From Anaeramoeba flamelloides (Eukaryota; Metamonada; Anaeramoebidae): 64,000 nt of DNA. Location: positions 8,825,001-8,889,000 of the forward strand of contig JANTQA010000036.1 of the NCBI GenBank assembly GCA_027625915.1, in the 5' to 3' direction. The position numbers were made by a program, and so were the translations under genes. The notes beneath the pieces were generated by a model. The model was given only the letters and a program-made list of their open reading frames with translations, searched no databases and was not told where the DNA came from. Positions 57,701-64,000 of the stretch are shown one piece after another (within the stretch, counting starts at the first letter, position 1; each line of letters opens with the position of its first letter).

Positions 57701-58458
57701 AAAAAAAAAAATAAAAATTCAACTTTTTTTAAAAGTATCAACTCACTTACAAATATTTAGAAATAATAATAATAATAACAATTGGAGTTGAGGTGATCTT
57801 CCTAAAAGTAATACTCAAACAAATAGAAGATTTTAGTAACAATTAAATTTTTAAAAAAATATTTGAGCCATATCATTGAAAGATTGATACTAAATTTCTC
57901 AATTTCTTTAGGAAATTAAAATTGATATACACAGATTTTTTCATAGTAAATATATTCATTATAAAATAAATTATATATTATCAATTTTCTAAAGGTTAAT
58001 TTGGAGTATTAAAACCCTTATTTTTTTAAATTTATTTTTTTATGTAAAAAGATAAATAAAAAAAACTTATCAAAATACAAAAAGAAAAATTTACAAAATT
58101 AGAAAAAATGATTTTGATTGAAAAATTGTAATTATTTTTGATGAATACGGAATTAAAATCATCAAATATGTTATATTTATTCAATAAAACTGAAAAACTT
58201 TGATTGAAAAGGAATTTATGTATTAAAAAAATCACTATTATATTTTGAAAAGATGATGTAGTAACCGATATCTTTATTGTAAAAAACAATTTTTACACTA
58301 ATAATGTCTGGTAATTAATTTGTTAATTTAATTTACTAAATAAAAAAAACGAAAAAAATTGCTAGTTTTCCTTAAGTTACTCTAAAAAGAAAATTTTTCT
58401 AAGGTAATAGACAGATTTCCCGCATATATATCAATATTATAGTATTTAATTTCTTGTT

Positions 58459-58489
58459 TTAAAATAATATATATATATATATATATATT
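58459..58489. repeat. TA dinucleotide microsatellite
   Basis: An uninterrupted run of TA repeats of about 14 units. Confidence 0.9.
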
Positions 58490-59483
58490 AATTACAAATT
58501 TCTCTTAGTATAAGTTAGACCAGTTACTGAAAAAATTTACATTTTTACAAAATAACTTTTCTTTTTTTTTTTTTTCAATTTCTTTTCCTGTTTTGATATC
58601 TTTAAGTATAATTCAATTTTTAGCTTTTAAATCATTTTTTTAAAAACTAAATAATATTATTTGATTTTAAGAATTATACTCCACTAGTATGAAAAAATGA
58701 TTAATAGTCAAATCATTTATAAAAATTTGTTAGAAATTTTAATTTATGTATAAAAATAGTATGAAAAAAATTTTTTTCGAATCAACAAAATTGGTTAATT
58801 AAAAAGTTCCAAGAAAACACAGAATATACCATTACCATTCATGTAGGCAATTCCCAAATTGATTTTACCTGAAAAATAATAATTAAAATAAAAATTTTAA
58901 AAATATTTTTTTCCTTATTTTTTGATTTCTTTTTTTTTAAAAAAAAAGTCCAATTAAGGAATTGTTAATTTGAATTAAAATGGAATTCAAAACATTAAAT
59001 TAAATACAATTTTAACAATTTCAATTTTCTAAAATTTATATATTATTTTTTTATATATTTATAAAATTAATTTTTTCCATTTTTTGTAGTTATTCTTTCT
59101 CTATTAATGCCAAATTGAGATGTAGATTTTAAAAATATTGAATGTTTTCAATTTCAGATATCCTAAAAGAGAAACAAAAATGAATGAGAAAATTATTTGA
59201 ATAAAAATGCCTTTTTCATTAATATATTGATAATTCAAATAGATTTGTCAAATATAATTCTTTTGATAATTCTTTATTATAAATAATTAGATTGATTTGT
59301 ATCAATAAAAATAATTAAAAATATTATTTGAGAAATATCTAAAAACAATTTAGAAGAATTTTTGACAAATAAATCTGAATGTTTGAAAAGATCAAGTCTG
59401 AAATAAAGGAAAAAAGATTAGATTTTTTTCATAAGAAATTTTGTTAAGTGAGTCTATAAAATTTCATTATTTAGAAATATGAT

Positions 59484-59935
59484 CTTGAGAAAAAAAGTGA
59501 AAATGGGAAAAAAGATCAACAATTCTTAATTTGGGAAACCTTAATAGAACCTTAAAATGAAAAGTCAGATCAATTAATAAAAGAAAAAAATAATGACTAA
59601 AGACAAAAGGGGGGATTAAACACAATAACAAGTTTTGTAATATTATCTATAGATAAGTGTTCTTTATTTAATAGATCTCATATTAAAAAACTATTGAAAA
59701 AATTTACAATTTTTTGAGATCTTCAAAAACAACTCCTCGGATTTCGATAAATCAAGTAGATCTAAATTATTTTTTGTTGATTTGATTGAAAATAATTGAA
59801 TGACTTATTATTTGATCTTAATTTGTTTCTTCTTTTTATTGATTGTTTTTCGTTTTAAATTTCTATTGACGTTCAGAATTAAAAACCGTCTTGATCTTTT
59901 TTTCCCATTTTCACTTATTTTCTTAAAATATTGTC
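59484..59935. mobile_element. 0.4-kb inverted-repeat element, copy 4
   Basis: The left end (TTGAGAAAAAAAGTGAAAAT, then GGGAAAAAAGATCAAC) is the reverse complement of the right end (GATCTTTTTTTCCCATTTTC, ACTTATTTTCTT). The centre lies in the same orientation as in copy 1 (25808), opposite to copies 2 and 3. Confidence 0.65.
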
Positions 59936-60225
59936 TCAAATATTCTTTCTAAGAGAGTTAGAGGAATCACAAATTGTAAAAAAATATATTGTTAAACTTT
60001 ATCCTTTTCTAATATTATAGCTATTAAATAAAAGATATCAAACTTTACCTTAAATAGATTGTTTTTGAGTAAATAGATCTCTTGATATTTTTTTTTAGTG
60101 TGTGTTACTCTAACAGTATTAAAGATATAAGTCTCTCCAATTTTGAACTGAACCCTTCAAGAAATATATAATTTTTTATTTTTTTGTATTTTGTTTCGAA
60201 TTCAAAAAATCAAAACAATTCCTTG

Positions 60226-63000
60226 ATGATTTATTCTGAAGGAACAACTTTTCCAGCAGAGCCAATAACGAAGCAAGAAACAGGATTACTCTGGGGCCTA
60301 CCACTTCAACCAATGAAGAAGAGAATCCCAAGGGTATGTGATGGCTCAAATGCGGATGATCTGCTTCGTTGCGCAAATTGTTTTGCATTTGTGAACAATT
60401 CTTGCGATTGGTCTGAAAAAACATGGACTTGTTGTATTTGCAAAACTGAAAACAAAATCAAAGGAGATAGGTACAAAAAATTCAAATTACTTCCAGATGA
60501 ATTAAAGATCCCTTTTCTTGAGTTTAAGATCTTATCAAAAAAAGAAAAAAAAAGAATTTTGAAAAAATCTCAAAGTAAAGCAAAAAAAGATCCAAAGAAA
60601 AGAAGCATGGTTAAAAAAAAAAAAATAAAAAAAACAATAACTTACTCTTCTTCAACAAGCACAGAATCAGAAAACGAACAAATGGAAGAAGAAGAAGAAG
60701 AGGAAGAGGAAGAAGAAAAATTACATCAGTCTCGGTTTCATAAGAAAAAACAAAATCAAAGTCAGAACGAAATTAATCAAAAGTTTAAAACGCCCTTTGC
60801 TTTTCTTTTTCTAATCGATCTAACATGCCAAGAAGATGAATTAAAAACTTTCTGCCAATCTTTACTTATTACTCTCAAGAATCTGGAAACCAAAGCATTT
60901 TATCGTTTTGGATTAATTACAATTGATGGCAATAAACAAATTGACGTTTTTGATCTAACTTCAAGACAACCACATTGCCGACAAATCAATATTGCGAATT
61001 ATTATTCCCAATTGAAAAAAGAAAAAGAAAAAGAAAAACAAAGACAAAAACAAAACCAAAATGAGAGCAATTACAAACAACAACAACAACAACAAAAAGA
61101 TTCTTCTTCAAAAAAAAGAATCAAACTTTCTGATCTTTTCCCTTTTAGTTTTGAAAAAATTTTACCACCATTGAAACAAAATTATCAGCAAATACGTTCA
61201 GCAATTTTGTCTTTGATCTCTTTACAAAAAAAAAATAACAAAAAGCGTCAGATAAAAAAACCTTTTGGAGACGCATTACATTTGACAATAAATTTTCTCC
61301 GCAACCAAGATCAATTAATGTTATCAAAAATCTTTTGCTTTCTTGGTTCGCCTCCGAATTACGGCAAAGGTAAAATTTCAATCAGGCGTCTTTCCAAGTC
61401 GATTGCTTTACAAGACGAAAAATTCGCCTTCCAACCACAAACGAGTTTTTATACCAAACTAGCTGTAAGGGCTTCTCAAAATGGGATCCAAATCAATCTA
61501 TTCTGCTTTAATTTTGTTGGGCTTTCATCGTTATCTAGCCTTGCAACAAAGTCAGGTGGTAAAATTATATTTTGTGAACCAAATACTCAATTGATTAACA
61601 AGACTAACTTTAATAATAATAAGGATATCAAGACGAATGGAAATGAGTACGAGAACGAAAATGAGTATGAAAAGGAAAAAGAAAAAGAAAATATAAATCT
61701 AAATACCAAAGAAAATGAAAATGAAAATAAAAATGAAAATAAAAATGAAAATAAAAATAAAAATGAAAACGAAAAGGAAAAGGAAATAGAACTAGAATTA
61801 ATTAATGATGAAAAAACAAAAAAAATAAAATTTGATAAAATAAGTAATGAATTATTAAAAATATTCACAATTCCAAAGGCAGCAAGATGTATGATTCGGA
61901 TCAGAACATCTCAAGGATACCATGTATCTGAAATTTTAGGAAATTATTGCAAACACAAATCGATTGAGGATCTATTACTCATTCCTGAATGTTCCTCAAA
62001 TAACGGGCTAGCAGTGTATTTTGATTTTGATAACAAAAAAGAAGGGTTTAATCCTTATGAAATTTATAAATCATTTATCCAGGTTACTTTTGCATATAGC
62101 AAGTTTCGAATCAAAACAAAAAATGGTCAACAATATTTACGTTGCTCGCGTTATCTTCGGATACATACATCATCTTTTCCCATTTCTTTTAGTCCTGTAG
62201 ATATTTTAAAATCTGCCAGGCTACCAGAAATAACGTATTTGCTGACGCACAGATTAATAAAATTAACATATACCTTTGGGGTTTCTGAAGCAAAGCAATT
62301 GTTGGCAAAATGGTTAATACACATATCTTCAAAGCAACATTTATTATTTTATGTTCAGGAAAAATTGTCAACAAAATGCTTAAAATTTTCCAAATTTCCA
62401 AATTTAATTTTTATTTCTAGAATTCTTTTTTCTTTAATAACCCACCCAGTATTCCAAACTATTGGTCTACACCCAGATCAAAGAATCCAATTGCACAACG
62501 TATTTTCATTACTATACCCGGAATTATTGATCCGAAAATTGTCTCCGCGGATATATTGCTTTGATGGTCTGGACCAATTGAAAAAAAAAAAATTAAAGTT
62601 ATCCAAAGTTGCAATTCAAAATTCCATTTTGCAATATAAAAATCCAATTTTTTTGATTGACGATTCAGAAAAGATAATGGTATTATTAATAATAAAGCCA
62701 AATAATGAGAACCAGGATAAGGTTATTGCAAATGGAGCTTATACATACAAACAATTTATACAAGGGAGCTCTTTGTTATCGAAAATACTTGAAAAAAATT
62801 TAAAATTAAGAAATGAAGAAAAATCGACCCCCGTTGAGATAAATTATATTAAAAAAAATAATCTTTTTGGAAATAAAAATATTTGTTTAGAAAAATACTT
62901 AATCGATGATGGAATTAACCAGCAGCCTTCCTTTAATAAATTTAAAAAAAATCTGTTAGTTTCAATAGAAAATATTGTTAAATTATCTTCCAAAATTTAA
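60226..63000 (+). CDS. Divergent Sec23/Sec24-family COPII coat protein
   Basis: The single exon encodes 924 residues. Sec23 and Sec24 form the inner COPII coat that builds ER-to-Golgi vesicles. Parts in order: a zinc finger, CANC and CCIC (C49, C52, C69, C72) with F-x-N and W between, spaced C-x2-C-x16-C-x2-C as in Sec24; an acidic/Lys insertion (about 110-185) with a Glu run; a trunk, FAFLFLIDLTCQEDELKTF and FGLITI, then FCFLGSPPNYGKG and GIQINLFCFNFVGLSSLSSLA; a low-complexity (N/K/E) insertion about 470-545; beta-sandwich pieces (YLRCSRYLRIHT); a helical domain; and gelsolin-like SPRIYCFDGLDQ then PIFLIDDSEKIMVLL. The D-L/T-C-Q-E-D-E-L trunk start resembles Sec23, the finger Sec24, so I cannot decide between them. 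I used the ATG at 60226; the frame upstream lacks an ATG. Confidence 0.75.
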   Translation: MIYSEGTTFPAEPITKQETGLLWGLPLQPMKKRIPRVCDGSNADDLLRCANCFAFVNNSCDWSEKTWTCCICKTENKIKGDRYKKFKLLPDELKIPFLEFKILSKKEKKRILKKSQSKAKKDPKKRSMVKKKKIKKTITYSSSTSTESENEQMEEEEEEEEEEEKLHQSRFHKKKQNQSQNEINQKFKTPFAFLFLIDLTCQEDELKTFCQSLLITLKNLETKAFYRFGLITIDGNKQIDVFDLTSRQPHCRQINIANYYSQLKKEKEKEKQRQKQNQNESNYKQQQQQQKDSSSKKRIKLSDLFPFSFEKILPPLKQNYQQIRSAILSLISLQKKNNKKRQIKKPFGDALHLTINFLRNQDQLMLSKIFCFLGSPPNYGKGKISIRRLSKSIALQDEKFAFQPQTSFYTKLAVRASQNGIQINLFCFNFVGLSSLSSLATKSGGKIIFCEPNTQLINKTNFNNNKDIKTNGNEYENENEYEKEKEKENINLNTKENENENKNENKNENKNKNENEKEKEIELELINDEKTKKIKFDKISNELLKIFTIPKAARCMIRIRTSQGYHVSEILGNYCKHKSIEDLLLIPECSSNNGLAVYFDFDNKKEGFNPYEIYKSFIQVTFAYSKFRIKTKNGQQYLRCSRYLRIHTSSFPISFSPVDILKSARLPEITYLLTHRLIKLTYTFGVSEAKQLLAKWLIHISSKQHLLFYVQEKLSTKCLKFSKFPNLIFISRILFSLITHPVFQTIGLHPDQRIQLHNVFSLLYPELLIRKLSPRIYCFDGLDQLKKKKLKLSKVAIQNSILQYKNPIFLIDDSEKIMVLLIIKPNNENQDKVIANGAYTYKQFIQGSSLLSKILEKNLKLRNEEKSTPVEINYIKKNNLFGNKNICLEKYLIDDGINQQPSFNKFKKNLLVSIENIVKLSSKI

Positions 63001-64000
63001 AAAAAAAATTTTGATAAGAATAAAAAATGAAATAAAAAATAAAATCAAAGATTATTGTTTTTCTATTTATTTTTTTATTTTTTAAATCTTATAGATATTT
63101 TGATTGGGACAAGGAATGGACCGTTGCCTATTTTCATTAATTTCAATGTGTCGGAAATTTAGGGATCACCACCATTATACTACCTTGCCTGATCAAAACC
63201 ATACTTGACAGAAGTTATTAATAGTTCAAGGCAACGTTACCGCACTAAGTAAAAGTTAATTCCAGTATAAGGTAATCCAATATAGGAAGTATCTAAATTG
63301 CAACCACAATTTCTCTTCTTCTATACTTGGCGACTATATGAGAAAAATAATATAAATTTTAAAAAATATCTAGTTTGAAAATATTTGCCCATTATCATAA
63401 TACAATACCATAAGGAAGTAGCAACACCATAACAGTCACCCAAATTGAAATATGTGATAGTTTATTAAAAATTATTTAAATTGGAGCTCTTTAGTTCTAG
63501 ATTCTCCAAAATTTTAAAAAAAAAAATGTAAAACTTTTAATTTCCTAATATCAATAATTGAAATTTTCATGTAAAATAATAATAAAATTAAAAAAAAAAA
63601 TATAATTTTGAGAAATTTATTAATTTTTTAAGGAGATTTTTTTTTTGAGATCAAATCCTAAATCCTTTACTTTATATTATCAGATTTAATTTATATTATA
63701 TTTTGTAATTATTTGAATATAATTTTCTCTACAAATGTTATTAAAATCTAACTATTCTGCAGCAATCTCAAAAAAAAAAAAAGAATTCAATCATAATTTT
63801 TTTTTTTTTAAAATTCTACTTTGGAAAAGAGAATTTCTGGTTTTATTGGTATTTCTTATATACCTTTATCTTTAATTATTTTATGTCTTTTATAATAAAA
63901 ATCATTTTATTGTGTAAAATAATTTTGCTGTAAATTGGTTTATTTATTAATTAAATTCCTTTTTTTTACCTTTCTTGAACTTTTTAATTAAAATTTTATT
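63001..64000. other. Spacer with GC-richer patch and element start
   Basis: Between 63105 and 63335 the DNA is richer in G and C than its surroundings. CGTTGCCT (63122-63129) pairs with AGGCAACG (63229-63236). No protein or known RNA was recognised. From about 63407 on it is listed as a mobile-element copy. Confidence 0.4.
63407..64000 (+). mobile_element. Diverged TTAA-family element, cut by window end
   Basis: AAGGAAGTAGCAACACCATAA matches the left terminus GGGAGTAGCTACACCATAA of 44922 and 52397. About 70 bases later TAGTTCTAGATTCTCCAAAA corresponds to their GATCGTAGATTCTCTAAAA. The rest is too diverged to follow and runs off the window. Confidence 0.45.

Larger units (their letters stand above)
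54781..60225. other. Repeat-rich spacer, no host gene
   Basis: Contains a tandem duplication (54987-55160), a dispersed repeat (55310-55850), a LINE-like scrap (57360-57700), a TA microsatellite (58459-58489) and an inverted-repeat element (59484-59935). From 55860 to 57350 and 57700 to 59480 nothing can be named. A GC-richer patch with a short hairpin (TTGCCTT...AAGGCAA) lies at about 56172-56240. Confidence 0.5.

Overview
This is a strongly AT-rich nuclear segment from a unicellular eukaryote. It is eukaryotic because several genes are split by GT-AG introns whose removal restores conserved motifs in frame: an ankyrin repeat, the end of a SERINC protein, a U2AF large-subunit linker, a CENP-S histone fold, and an unassigned conserved protein. 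No bacterial operon logic, CRISPR array, tRNA or rRNA was seen. The giant ankyrin array fused to BTB/POZ domains, Asn/Gln/Lys-rich tracts in most proteins and long repeat-filled spacers would fit a metamonad amoeba such as Anaeramoeba. That placement is a guess from general knowledge, not shown by a marker gene.

Layout, left to right. 1-2594: spacer with an old LINE-like 3' end and two adjacent hairpins. 2595-7421 (+): ankyrin/BTB protein with one intron. 7422-11616: decayed transposable-element DNA. 18850-11617 (-): a U2AF65-type splicing factor with a 4.2-kb intron. 22489-21116 (-): a cation-diffusion-facilitator (ZnT) transporter. 23251-23826 (+): a small coiled-coil protein faintly like RPA-interacting protein. 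23827-29022: repeats. 29023-30307 (+): SERINC. 36423-32717 (-): an unrecognised but clearly conserved three-exon gene with a 2.6-kb intron. 36424-54000: about 17.5 kb with no convincing host gene, built from inverted, nested and tandem mobile-element copies. 54001-54780 (+): CENP-S/MHF1. 54781-60225: more repeats. 60226-63000 (+): a divergent Sec23/Sec24-family COPII coat protein. 63001-64000: spacer and the start of another element copy.

The host genes are unrelated housekeeping functions (splicing, metal transport, membrane lipids, chromosome biology, secretion) and do not form a pathway or cluster.

The most interesting host feature is the U2AF large subunit. It has no tryptophan in its N-terminal 370 residues, so the classical U2AF35-binding ULM is not visible. 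It carries a long Q/N-rich extension after its UHM, and that extension ends in a ULM-like basic-Trp-acidic motif. The most interesting genomic features are two families of TTAA-flanked elements, a Tc1-like element nested inside another, five copies of a 0.4-kb inverted-repeat element whose centre occurs in both orientations, and a roughly 12-kb mirror-symmetric block (36.9-49.3 kb) whose near-identical 1.2-kb arms point in opposite directions. All alignments were made by eye, so edges of repeats are approximate.
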